NCBI RefSeq assembly: GCF_014779715.1
Contig: NZ_JACXYU010000008.1
Coordinates: 62,001-126,000 of the forward strand
Length of the DNA stretch: 64,000 nt
Direction of reading: 5' to 3'
Source of the DNA: Streptomyces chumphonensis
GTDB taxonomy: Bacteria; Actinomycetota; Actinomycetes; Streptomycetales; Streptomycetaceae
Under the pieces are notes generated by a model. The model was given only the letters and a program-made list of their open reading frames with translations. It was not told where the DNA came from and did not search any database. The position numbers were made by a program, and so were the translations under genes. Positions 26,794 to 37,100 of this stretch are shown in pieces (the stretch's first letter is position 1; every line of letters begins with the position of its first letter).

Positions 26794-29700
26794 GCACCCC
26801 CGTACCCCCGGACATCGCCGTCGTCGGACTGGCCTGCCGGGTGCCCGGCGCGGAGGGCCCGCAGGAACTGTGGCGCCTGATGACCGAGGGCCGCCGGGCC
26901 GGGAGTCCGGCGCCGAAGGGCCGCTTCGCCCTCGACGCCGTTCCCCGGGAGGTGCGTGAACGTCTCGGTCAGGGCCACTACTTCGCGGACGTCGAGCGCT
27001 TCGAGGCGGGACTCTTCGGCGTCACGGAACGCGAGGCGGCGGCGATCGACCCGCACCAGCGCGCCACGCTCGAACTGTGCTGGACCGCTCTGGAGGACGC
27101 CGGCCGCAACCCGGCCGCGCCGGCGGAGGGGGAAACGGGGGTCTTCGTCGGCTCCATGGGCGCCGACTGGGCGATGGAGCACGCGGCCGGGCGCCGGGGC
27201 AGGATCGGTCCCGGCACCCTGGCGGCCACGGAGACCTCGGTCCTCGCCGCCCGGGTCTCCCACGCCCTGGGGCTGCGTGGCCCGAGTCTGGTGCTCGACA
27301 CGGGACAGTCCTCCTCGCTCGTCGCCGTCCACCACGCGCTGCTGGCCCTGCGCGCGGGAGACTGCTCGAGCGCCCTGGTCGCCGGGGTGAACCTCAACCT
27401 CTCCACGGAGGCGGCCGTGGCCACGGCCTCCTTCGGCGGCCAGTCACCCTCCGGGCGGGCCACGTTGTTCGAGGACGACGCCGACGGCTACGTGCGCGGG
27501 GAGGGCGGGGCGGCGGTCGTGCTGCGGCCGCTGGCCGACGCCCTGCGCTCGGGCGACCGCGTGTACGCGGTGCTGCGGGGCAGCGCCGTCACCCACGACG
27601 GGGAGGGGCCCGCCCTCCTCGTCCCCGAACCGGCGGGACACGTCCGCGCCATGCTCCGCGCCCAGTCCCGGGCCGCGGTGGCACCGAGGGACATCGGCTA
27701 CGTCGAACTGCACGGCACCGGCACCCGCGTGGGTGACGCGGCGGAGGCCGAGGTGCTGACCCGGGTCTTCGGCGAGCGGCCCGACCCGGGACGGGCGGCA
27801 CCGCTGCGGGTGGGCTCGATCAAGACGACGATCGGGCACCTGGAAGGCGCGGCCGGGTTGCTCGGGCTGGTCAAGGCGGTGCTCGCGGTACGGGCGGGCG
27901 CCGTGCCCGGGACCTCGGGGCACCGCGGCGGTGAGTCCGCCCGACGGCTGTCGCGTGCCGGGATCGAGGTTCCGGCCGATCTCGTGGGGCTGCCCCCGGG
28001 CACGCTCGTCGGGGTCAGCTCGATCGGGATGGGCGGCACGAACTGCCATGTCGTCCTCGGCCCGCCGCCCGCGCCGTCCACCGCACCGGACACGCCGACC
28101 CGACGGGATGAGCGGACGCGCACCGGCGCCGACGCCGCCGAGCCGGTCCCGGTGCTGCTGTCCGCTGCGACCGAGGACGCCGTGCGCCGCGCCGCCGACG
28201 CGCTGGACGCCTGGGCCGCGGAGCACGCGGACCGACTCGCCGAGCCCGGTGAGCTGGCCACGATGGCACGCACCCTCACGGGACGCCGGGCCCGGCTGGC
28301 CCACCGGGCCGGGTTCACCGCCCGTTCGGTGAGCGAGCTGCGCGAGCGCCTGGGCCGGCTGGCGTCCCACGGACGGGCCAGGTCGGTCCACCGGGGCCGT
28401 GGCGACCGCGCCCGTACGGCCTTCCTCTACCCGGGTCAGGGCAGCCAGCATCCGGGCATGGGCGCGGAACTGCACGCCCGGCTCCCCGGCTTCGCCCGCC
28501 GCTTCGACGACATCGCCGCGGTGGCCGACCCGATGCTGGACACGCCGCTGCGCGACCTGGTCCTCACCACCGATGCCCAGGACCCCGACGTGCTGCGCTC
28601 CACCCGGAACGCCCAACTGGCCCTGTTCGCCTTCTCGGTCGCGCTGAGCGGTTGCGTGGAGGACCTGGGCGTGCGGGCCGACGTGCTCCTGGGCCACTCG
28701 GTGGGCGAGCTCGCCGCGGCGCACGTCGCGGGCGTGTTCTCGCTCACGGACGCCGTCCGCCTCGTCATCGCGCGCGGCAACGCCATGGCGAAGGCCGACC
28801 CGACGGGTGTGATGGTCTCGGTCCGTGCGCCGCTGGCGGAGACTCGGGCCGTCGTGGCCGCGCACACTCCCGGCGTGGACATCGCCGCGGTCAACGGCCG
28901 TTCCACCACCGTGCTCTCGGGCGACCGGGCCGCCGTGCTCGCGTGCGCGGGCGCCTTGCGGGAGCGGGGCTTCCGGGTCAGGGAGCTGGCGGTGGCCCAC
29001 GCCTTCCACTCCCACCACATGGACCCGGTGCTGGAGGAGTTCCGGGCCGCCGCCGAGCGGATCGACTACCACGCACCCGACCGGCCCGTCCTCTCCAACC
29101 TCACCGGCGCTCTCGCGACCGGCCGTGACCTGCGGACCGCCGACTACTGGGTGGACCACGTCCGGCGTACCGTCCGCTTCGCCGACGGGCTCGGCGTGCT
29201 GCGCGAGCAGGGGACCGGGCTCTGCCTGGAGCTGGGCGTCGGACGCACGCTCACCGGTCTGACCCTCGACGACGCCGGGCCCGGGGACGACGTGGCGGCC
29301 GAGTCGTTCGTCCGTGATCCCCGTGCGGAGTACGCCGGCCTCCTCGACGCCCTCGTCCTCGCCGGGGTACGGGGGCACGAGGTGCGTTACGACGCGCTGC
29401 CCCGGCTCGCCGGAGACGGGTGGACCCCGCTGCCCACCTACCCCTTCGGCGCGGCGAAGGACGCGGGAGCGTCCCAGGCACCGGCCGACACGACGGCGGC
29501 GGTGGACGCACCGGCGGCCACGACGCCCGCGGTCGCGCCCCCGCGCGATCCGCTCGCCCTGGTACTCGGGGCGGTCCGCGAGGTCCTGAGCCTGCCGGCC
29601 GACCGGCCGGTTCCCCCGGACCAGGCACTCGCGGACCTGGGAATGACGAGTCTGCCGGGTCTGGAACTGCGCGCCGAACTCGTCGCGCTCACCGGGCTCG

Positions 29701-32700
29701 ACCTGCCCTCCTCACTCCTGTACGAGCACCCCTCCCCGCGCGCGCTGGCCGACCGGCTCACCGACCTCGGTCTCAGGGCCTCCGGGTCGGCGGGGGTGGG
29801 GACGCCGGAGCCGGCCGCCTCCGCGCCCCCGGCGGCGGTGGCGGAGGACCCGGTCGTCGTCATGGCGACGGCCTGCCGCTATCCGGGGGGCGTCAACGAC
29901 CCGGAGGCGCTGTGGAGGTTGGCGCTGTCCGGACAGCACGCACTCGGCGAACTGCCCTCGGACCGGGGCCCGGCCTGGGCGGCCGAGGGGGAGCACGCAC
30001 GGATGGGCGGCTTCCTGAAGGACGTGGCGAACTTCGACGCGGCCTTCTTCGGCATCTCCCCGCGTGAGGCACGGGCCATGGACCCACAGCAGCGCATCGT
30101 GCTGGAGCTGTGCTGGGAGGCGGTGGAACGTGCCGGGGTCGATCCCGGGTCCTTGCGCGGCCGCGACGTCGGCGTCTTCCTGGGTGCGATGGCGGGCGAC
30201 TACGCCGCCGCTGCCCGCGAGGGCGGCGACGCGCTCGGCGGCCACGAGCTGACCGGAGCCTCCAACGCCGTGCTCTCGGGCCGCGTCTCCTACCAACTGG
30301 GCCTGGAAGGCCCCGCGATGACCGTGGACACGGCCTGCTCCTCGTCGCTCGTCGCACTCCATCTGGCGGCCCGCTCCCTGCTGGCCGGAGAGTGCGAGAT
30401 CGCCCTGGCCGGCGGGGTGACGGTCATGTCGACCCCCCGGATGTTCGAGGACTTCCAGCGGCTCGGCGGGCTGTCCGCCGAGGGCCGCTGCCGCCCGTTC
30501 TCGGCCGACGCCGACGGCACCGTGTGGAGCGAGGGGGCGGGACTGGTCGTCCTGGCCCGGCTCTCCGAGGCGCGACGCAGGGGCTGTCCGGTCCTGGCCG
30601 TCATCCGGGGCAGCGCCGTCAACCAGGACGGTGCGAGCAACGGCCTGACGGCGCCGAGCGGTGCCGCCCAGCGCCGGGTCATACGGCGTGCGCTCGCGGA
30701 CGCCGGGCTGCGCGCCGGGGACGTGGACGTCGTCGAAGCACACGGCACCGGCACCGTCCTGGGCGACGCGGTGGAGGCCCGGGGCGTCATCGAGACCTAC
30801 GGCGACCGGGCCCCCGCGGACGGTCAGGTCGTGCTCGGCTCGCTGAAGGCGGTGACCGGCCACACCCAGGCCGCCGCCGGTGTCGGCGGCCTCATCAAGG
30901 CGGTGCTGGCGATGCGGTACGGGCTGGCGCCGGGAACCCTGTCCGGGGCCGACCCCACCCCCAAGGTGGACTGGCCGTCGAGCGTGCTGCTGCCGCGCGG
31001 CCCCGTGCCCTGGCCGAAGGGGTCGCGGACCCGCCGGATGGCCGTGTCCTCGTTCGGCATGAGCGGCACCAACGCTCACGTGATCGTGGAGGAGCCGCCC
31101 GCGACGGCGTCGGGCGCGCGGACGGAGTCGACCACCCACCCGGACCACCCCGGCGCTCTGCCGTTCGTCGTCTCGGCCGGCAGCGACTCCGCTCTGCGGG
31201 ACCAGCTCGAACGCCTGCGGGAGGCGCTGACGCCCGGTCGGCCCGGTCCGGAGGGGACGGACGCCGCGGCTCCCGCGGGAGGGGACGACGACGCGGGGAC
31301 CCCGCTGCCGGAGCTCACGGCGGTGGCCGGGACTCTGGCCCTCCGCCGGGCCCAGCTCCCCCATCGGGCCGCCGTCGTCGCCGCGGACCGGGGGGAACTG
31401 CTCGCCGGCCTGACCGCCGCGCGCCGTGGGGACTCCGGAGACGACGTCGCCCTCGGCCGGGTGCGCGGTGAGCCGGCCGTGGCCTTCGTCTTCCCCGGCC
31501 AGGGCTCCCAGTGGACCGGCATGGCCGGGCGGCTGCTGCGCGAGTCCCCGGTGTTCGCCCGCGCGGCGGCCCGGTGCGAAGCCGCGTTCGCGCCCCATCT
31601 GGACTTCTCCGTCCTCCGCCTGCTCGCCGGGGACGACGCCGAGGGGCGGGCGGACACCCTGGTGGGCGTCCAGGTCTCGCTGTTCACCGTGATGGTGGGG
31701 CTCGCGGAGCTCTGGCGCGACTGCGGGGTGACCCCGGACGTGGTGATCGGCCACTCGCAGGGGGAGGTCGCGGCCGCCCACATCGCCGGGGCCCTGACGC
31801 TGGAGGACGCCGCGACCGTCGTGAGCGCGCGGGCCGGGGTGCTGGCCCGGTTGTCCGGCAGCGGCACCATGGCGGTGATCGGCCTCGACGAGCCCGACGT
31901 GAGGGCCCTGCTGGCGGAGCGGGCGGAGTGGGCCCCCGACGCGGCGGTCGGCGGCGTGGCGGTGGCCGCGGTCAACGGGCCGGGCAGCACGGTCGTCTCC
32001 GGGCCCACCGGGGCCGTGCGCGCGCTCCTGCACCGGTGCGCGACGGCGGGCGTCCGTACCCGGAGGATCGCCGTCGACTACGCCTCGCACTCGGCGATGG
32101 TCGAGCCGGTGCGCGCGGAGCTGCTCGACGCACTCGCCGGGATCACCCCCCGGGCCGCCCGCACGCCGTTCTTCTCCACGGCCCGCGCGGAGTGGCTGAC
32201 CGGCACCGGGCTCGACGCCTCCTACTGGTACGAGAACCTGCGCGGAGAGGTCCGGTTCGCCGACTCCGTCACCGCGGTGGCCGGTTACCGCCCGACGGCG
32301 TTCGTCGAGGTCAGCCCCCACCCGGTGCTGACCACGTCCGTCACCGCCGTGCTGGACGGGCTCGACGGCGCGGGAGCGTCCGCCGCCGTCGGCAGTCTCC
32401 GCCGTGAGCGCGGCGGACTCCGGGACTTCCTGGCCTCGTTGACCCTGGCGTGGGCGCAGGGCGTACCCGTCGCGTGGAACGCCGACGCACTGGGCGTGGC
32501 CGGCGCGGGTCCGGCCGATCTGCCGCCCACGCCCTTCGACGGGCGGAGGTTCTGGCTTCGGACCGGGGCCGTGGGAACGGAGAGTGCTCGCGGCGCCGAC
32601 CGGCCGGCCCCGGAACCGGAGCGCACGTCCCACGCCGGTCCGGCCGCCCCCGAGCCCGTGGACGCCGTCGTGCTGCGGAAGGTCGCCGACGTCCTCGGCC

Positions 32701-32915
32701 TGGGGGCCGGGGACGCCCGGCGGACCGCCGACAGCTCCTTCCGGGAGCTGGGGCTCGACTCGCTCACCACCATCGACCTGCGACGACGCATCCGCGACAC
32801 GCTCGGGGTCGACGTGCCCGTGGCGGCCTTCCAGACACACGACACACCCGAGCGGCTCGCCCGCTGGGTGCGCGACCACCATCCGAACAGCGGCGAGGAG
32901 CCCAGCCATGAGTGA
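26790..32915 (+). CDS. Type I PKS: KSQ-AT-ACP / KS-AT-ACP
   Basis: A 2041-residue modular polyketide synthase. The first KS carries DTGQSSSL with Q173 in place of the catalytic Cys: a KSQ decarboxylating loading domain. AT1 has GHSVGE (S637) and HAFH (737-740), indicating malonyl-CoA; ACP1 Ser is S954 (GMTSL). Module 2: KS with DTACSSSL (C1183); AT2 with GHSQGE (S1656) and YASH (1764-1767), indicating methylmalonyl-CoA; ACP2 Ser S1991 (GLDSL). No KR, DH or ER is present, so the predicted product on ACP2 is 2-methyl-3-oxobutyryl unless the SDR at 40176 or the acyl-CoA dehydrogenase act in trans. Starts within the stop of the MbtG-like gene. Confidence 0.9.
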   Translation: MSTPVPPDIAVVGLACRVPGAEGPQELWRLMTEGRRAGSPAPKGRFALDAVPREVRERLGQGHYFADVERFEAGLFGVTEREAAAIDPHQRATLELCWTALEDAGRNPAAPAEGETGVFVGSMGADWAMEHAAGRRGRIGPGTLAATETSVLAARVSHALGLRGPSLVLDTGQSSSLVAVHHALLALRAGDCSSALVAGVNLNLSTEAAVATASFGGQSPSGRATLFEDDADGYVRGEGGAAVVLRPLADALRSGDRVYAVLRGSAVTHDGEGPALLVPEPAGHVRAMLRAQSRAAVAPRDIGYVELHGTGTRVGDAAEAEVLTRVFGERPDPGRAAPLRVGSIKTTIGHLEGAAGLLGLVKAVLAVRAGAVPGTSGHRGGESARRLSRAGIEVPADLVGLPPGTLVGVSSIGMGGTNCHVVLGPPPAPSTAPDTPTRRDERTRTGADAAEPVPVLLSAATEDAVRRAADALDAWAAEHADRLAEPGELATMARTLTGRRARLAHRAGFTARSVSELRERLGRLASHGRARSVHRGRGDRARTAFLYPGQGSQHPGMGAELHARLPGFARRFDDIAAVADPMLDTPLRDLVLTTDAQDPDVLRSTRNAQLALFAFSVALSGCVEDLGVRADVLLGHSVGELAAAHVAGVFSLTDAVRLVIARGNAMAKADPTGVMVSVRAPLAETRAVVAAHTPGVDIAAVNGRSTTVLSGDRAAVLACAGALRERGFRVRELAVAHAFHSHHMDPVLEEFRAAAERIDYHAPDRPVLSNLTGALATGRDLRTADYWVDHVRRTVRFADGLGVLREQGTGLCLELGVGRTLTGLTLDDAGPGDDVAAESFVRDPRAEYAGLLDALVLAGVRGHEVRYDALPRLAGDGWTPLPTYPFGAAKDAGASQAPADTTAAVDAPAATTPAVAPPRDPLALVLGAVREVLSLPADRPVPPDQALADLGMTSLPGLELRAELVALTGLDLPSSLLYEHPSPRALADRLTDLGLRASGSAGVGTPEPAASAPPAAVAEDPVVVMATACRYPGGVNDPEALWRLALSGQHALGELPSDRGPAWAAEGEHARMGGFLKDVANFDAAFFGISPREARAMDPQQRIVLELCWEAVERAGVDPGSLRGRDVGVFLGAMAGDYAAAAREGGDALGGHELTGASNAVLSGRVSYQLGLEGPAMTVDTACSSSLVALHLAARSLLAGECEIALAGGVTVMSTPRMFEDFQRLGGLSAEGRCRPFSADADGTVWSEGAGLVVLARLSEARRRGCPVLAVIRGSAVNQDGASNGLTAPSGAAQRRVIRRALADAGLRAGDVDVVEAHGTGTVLGDAVEARGVIETYGDRAPADGQVVLGSLKAVTGHTQAAAGVGGLIKAVLAMRYGLAPGTLSGADPTPKVDWPSSVLLPRGPVPWPKGSRTRRMAVSSFGMSGTNAHVIVEEPPATASGARTESTTHPDHPGALPFVVSAGSDSALRDQLERLREALTPGRPGPEGTDAAAPAGGDDDAGTPLPELTAVAGTLALRRAQLPHRAAVVAADRGELLAGLTAARRGDSGDDVALGRVRGEPAVAFVFPGQGSQWTGMAGRLLRESPVFARAAARCEAAFAPHLDFSVLRLLAGDDAEGRADTLVGVQVSLFTVMVGLAELWRDCGVTPDVVIGHSQGEVAAAHIAGALTLEDAATVVSARAGVLARLSGSGTMAVIGLDEPDVRALLAERAEWAPDAAVGGVAVAAVNGPGSTVVSGPTGAVRALLHRCATAGVRTRRIAVDYASHSAMVEPVRAELLDALAGITPRAARTPFFSTARAEWLTGTGLDASYWYENLRGEVRFADSVTAVAGYRPTAFVEVSPHPVLTTSVTAVLDGLDGAGASAAVGSLRRERGGLRDFLASLTLAWAQGVPVAWNADALGVAGAGPADLPPTPFDGRRFWLRTGAVGTESARGADRPAPEPERTSHAGPAAPEPVDAVVLRKVADVLGLGAGDARRTADSSFRELGLDSLTTIDLRRRIRDTLGVDVPVAAFQTHDTPERLARWVRDHHPNSGEEPSHE

Positions 32916-34083
32916 ACGTCAGCCCTGCTGGAGCGAGTTCACGGCGCCGGACGCCGAGTACACCGAGGAGCGACTGCCCGGGCTGATCTCCGCGCTGGCC
33001 GAGCACGACCTGGGTCGGCTGGAGGACGCCGACAGCCCGGTGCTGGAGCTGTTCCGCCGGGCCGGCGGCCCCGGGCTGCTGATTCCCGAGGCGCACGGCG
33101 GACTGGGACTCGACTGCCGTGGCGCGCTGCGTGTCCAGTCGTCGCTGGCCACCCTCTCCCCCTCGCTGGGGGTGGGGACGATGATGCACCACCTCGCCGT
33201 GGTCTCCTTCGTGGAGTACCTCCGCGTGCACGTCGGCGACGACGCACCGCAGTGGGCCCTCCTCGCCTCCATCGCGAACAACGGTCATCTGGTCGCATCG
33301 GCCTCCTCGGAAGCCCGTCGCGGCGACGACGCCCTTGTTCCCAACACGACGGCCACCGCGGTGGACGACGGCGCCGGTTACGTGCTCAACGGCGCCAAGA
33401 AGCCCTGCAGTCTGGCCCGCTCCATGGACATCCTGACCACGAGCGTGCGCGTGCGTTCGGCGGACGAACGGGACGGGACGGTCGCCCTGGCCGTCCTCCC
33501 GGCCACGCTGGAGGGCGTCTCCGTCCGTCCGTTCTGGCGCAGCCCGGTGCTGGTCGCGGCCGAGAGCGAGGAGGTCGTACTCGACGACGTGCGCGTCCCC
33601 TCGGTGATGCTTTTGCCGGGCGGCCACCCCGAGAGCGGTATGGACGAGCTCCAGGTGCGGGCGTGGATCTGGTTCGAGGTGCTCGCCTGCGGAACCTATC
33701 TGGGCACCGCACAGGCCCTGTTCGATCGCGCGGCCGCCTCTCCGCGCACCGACCGGCGGGCTCTGGGGGAGGCGGCGGCCGAACTGTTCGGCTACCGCAG
33801 CACCTGCCAGGCGGCGGCCGGCGTCCTCGACTCCGGAGCCACGGCGGAGTCGGCCATGACGGCGGCGCTGCTGGCCCGCACCCTCGTCGAGGAGCGACTG
33901 CCGAACTTGTGCGCCCGGTTGGCCGGGCTGCTGGGCGGGTTGGCGTTCGTCGGGAGCGGTGACGTCGGCCTTCTCCTGGCGACCTCCCGGGCCCTGGCCT
34001 TCCATCCCCCGAGCCGGGTGCGCACCACCGAGTCCCTGGGCGGCCACTTCGGTGGTGCCCCGCTCGACCTCTCCATCTTCTGA
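32908..34083 (+). CDS. Acyl-CoA/acyl-ACP dehydrogenase-like flavoprotein
   Basis: A 391-residue acyl-CoA dehydrogenase-fold protein. N-terminal helical domain (GLLIPEAHGGLGLDCRGAL), middle beta domain (GYVLNGAKKPCSLARSMD; VVLDDVRVPSVMLLP), and C-terminal helical bundle (WFEVLACGTYLGTAQALFDR). The bundle is divergent, and I could not place the usual catalytic Glu with confidence. It begins inside the PKS stop (8-bp overlap), pointing to action on the polyketide or acyl unit. The mycobactin pathway has an analogous acyl-ACP dehydrogenase (MbtN). It could desaturate or oxidise the acyl chain; not settled. Confidence 0.75.
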   Translation: MSERQPCWSEFTAPDAEYTEERLPGLISALAEHDLGRLEDADSPVLELFRRAGGPGLLIPEAHGGLGLDCRGALRVQSSLATLSPSLGVGTMMHHLAVVSFVEYLRVHVGDDAPQWALLASIANNGHLVASASSEARRGDDALVPNTTATAVDDGAGYVLNGAKKPCSLARSMDILTTSVRVRSADERDGTVALAVLPATLEGVSVRPFWRSPVLVAAESEEVVLDDVRVPSVMLLPGGHPESGMDELQVRAWIWFEVLACGTYLGTAQALFDRAAASPRTDRRALGEAAAELFGYRSTCQAAAGVLDSGATAESAMTAALLARTLVEERLPNLCARLAGLLGGLAFVGSGDVGLLLATSRALAFHPPSRVRTTESLGGHFGGAPLDLSIF

Positions 34084-34135
34084 CCCCCCAAGGAGCGTGT
34101 CCGTGTCCCCTCATCGTTCGAAGGCGGTCTGAGCC

Positions 34136-37100
34136 ATGCGGTTGCCGATAGCCCACGTGGTGCTCCGGGTGCGCGGGGACGTGCCCGCGTCGCGCTGGTT
34201 GCGGGCCGCCGCCCGGTGCCCGGTGCCCCCCGCGGCCACCTCCTGCTCCGATCTGGCCGAACCGGGCCGGGAGGAGCCCGCCGTCGCGCTGGAGACCTTC
34301 CGCGAAGCGCAGCAGGCACAGTGGCACGACGCCTTGGGCCGGACGCCGGGCACCTGGACACTGCACGTCGCCCGCATCCCGGCCGACGGCGGCGAGACGC
34401 ACCTGCTCTCCTTCGTCGCCCCCCGGGTTCCGGGGACCGAGCACCTGCCCCTCACCGCGGCACGCCACCTGTGCGACCTGCTGCGCGGCGGACCGACACC
34501 TCCGGCACCACAGCCGGCCCCGGACCCCCACGGCCGCGGCACCCGGACGCGCTATCCGGACCGGCGGAGCCGGCAGGTGCCGGTGCCCGCCTCCGTGCCG
34601 CCCGGCACGGAACGGGCCTGGCTCTCCGAGCTGCTGCCCGCCGCCGCGCCGGGAGCCGTCCGCACGGTGACAGCGGCCCCGGAGTCGACACCCCGGGAAG
34701 GGCCCCCGCCCGGCGCGCACCCCTGGACGGCCCTCGCCGGAAGCGATCCGGAGGGCGGTTCGCTGCTGCTCGACCGGCCCTGGGCCGTCGGGCTGCCCGC
34801 GGACTGCGCCGGGCCCCGGGCCACGGTGGAGCTGTCCGAGCACAGCGAGGACCCGCGCAACGCCTACCCGCTCAGTGCGGAACTCCGCGTCGGCCCCGAC
34901 GGATCCCGCACGCTCGTCGTGGACCACGACGTCACCGCCGTCCCCCGGGCGGACATCGAACTGCTGCTGCGGCGCGTGACGGCCGGTGAGCGGCTCCCCG
35001 CACCGGACGGCACGCCCTTGACCGCACGCATCGCGGGCGGCATCACCCGCGACCCGGACGCCCCCGCGGTGATCCGGGGCGCCGAACGGATCGACCACCG
35101 CACGCTGGAGCGGCGTTCGGCCGCCCTGGCCGGGGTCCTGCGCGAGCGGGGACACGGCCGGGGCAGCGTCATCGGCGTGGCGCTCCCCCGCTCGGTCGAC
35201 GCGGTCGTGGCCATCGTCGCGATCCTCCGCGTGGGCGCCGCCTACCTGCCGCTCGACGTCGCCTACCCGGCACGACGACTGGCCTTCATGGCGGCCGACT
35301 CGGGCGTGTCGACGGTGCTGGGCGACGCGGAGTCGCTGGCGACCTACGCGCACCTGGACACCGTGGACATCGCCTCGGCCCGGGAGCCCCGGGAGGCCGA
35401 ACCGTGGGCGGCCGCCGAGGCCGACGACGCCCTCTACGTGCTCTACACCTCCGGCTCCACCGGGCAGCCGAAGGCGGTCGTCCACACCGTCGGCGCCATC
35501 GGCAATCTCGTGGACTGGCACACCCGGACGGCCACGGCCGAGACCGACCGCAGGGTTCTCCAGTTCGCCAGTCTCAACTTCGACGTCGCCGGCCAGGAGA
35601 TCCTCACGGCACTGGCGAGCGGCTCGTGCCTCGTGCTGCCCGAGGACCACGAGCGCACCGACCCGGACGCGCTCGTCGCCCTGCTGGCCGCTCAGCGGGT
35701 GACGGAGTACTTCTGCCCGCAGGTCATGTTGCAGGCGATGTGCCGGGCGGCCCTGGAGACGGGTACGGCGCTGCCCGCGCTGCGGCACGTCTACCAGTCC
35801 GGCGAACCGCTCGTGATGAACGAGTGGATCGAGCGGTTCCTGGAGGCCAACCCCCACGTCACCCTGCACAACCACTACGGCCCGACCGAGACGCACGTCA
35901 TCACCGCCCTGCCTCTGCCCCGGGGCGGACGGGAGCAGCCACGGGGGCCCTACCGGCTCGGACCGCTGCTCGACACCTGCGCGGCGTACGTGCTCGATCC
36001 CGGGCTGCGGCCGGTGGAGCCGGGCGCCACGGGCGAGCTGTACGCCTCGGACCGGCAGCTCTCACGCGGGTACCTGAACCGGCCGGGGCTGACGGCCGAG
36101 CGGTTCGTCCCCGACCCCCACGGCCCGCCCGGCGCCCGGATGTACCGGACGGGCGATCTGGTGCGGGTACTGCCCGACGGCCACCTCGGCTACGTGGCTC
36201 GGGCCGACTTCCAGGCCAAGGTGCGCGGCCACCGCGTCGAGCCGGACGAGGTCACCGCCAGGCTGCTGGACGAGCCGGACGTCGCGAACGCGGCGACCGT
36301 CGTACGCCGCACCGACGGCGGCGACAACGTGCTGGTCTCCTACGCGGTGCCCCGCGCCGCGTCCGATGGCGGCCCCGCCTTCGCTGAGGCCCTGCGCGCC
36401 CGGCTGGCGGACGAGCTGCCCGCGTACCTGGTGCCCTCCGCCGTCGTGCCGCTGGACGCGCTGCCGCTGACGCCCAGCGGCAAGGTGGACAAGGTCGCTC
36501 TGCCCGCGCCGAGCGACGCGCCCGTGCCCGGAGGAACCGGCGACCGGGGTGGCCGTGACGGTGCGACGGCCGAGCTGGCCCGGATCTGGGCCGAGGCCAT
36601 CGGCGTCGCGGACGTGGCCGATCAGGACGACTTCTTCCGGATCGGCGGAAGTTCGCTCGCCGCCATCAAGGTCGTCTCCGCCGTACGGGAGCGGCTGGGA
36701 GTGCCCCTGGGCGTCCGGGACGTCACCGGGCACTCGCGTTTCGCCGACTTCGCCGACCTCGTCGGGAGCCGCCTGGACGCCACCGCGGAGGTCACCTCCG
36801 GCCCGCTGCTGCGGTCCCGGCCGGAGCTCCGGCACGAGCCGTTCGACCTCCTCGACCAGCAGCAGGCGTACCTGGTCGGCCGTGGTGGTGACATCGAGGG
36901 CGGAGGCGTCGCCTGTCACCTCTACCTGGAGTACGAGGGCCGGGAGGCGGTCGGCCCCGAGGACGCGGACGGGGTGGGCATCGACCGGGTCCAGGAGGCG
37001 CTGCGCCGTGTCATCGCCGAACACGACATGCTGCGCACGGTGTTCGACGAGCACCAGCTCACCCAGCGCGTCATCCCCGCCGACGAGCTGCCCCCCTACG

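Noticed and set aside
29712..32909. A 1065-codon open frame on the minus strand
   Set aside because: Antisense to the PKS, where every catalytic motif reads on the plus strand.
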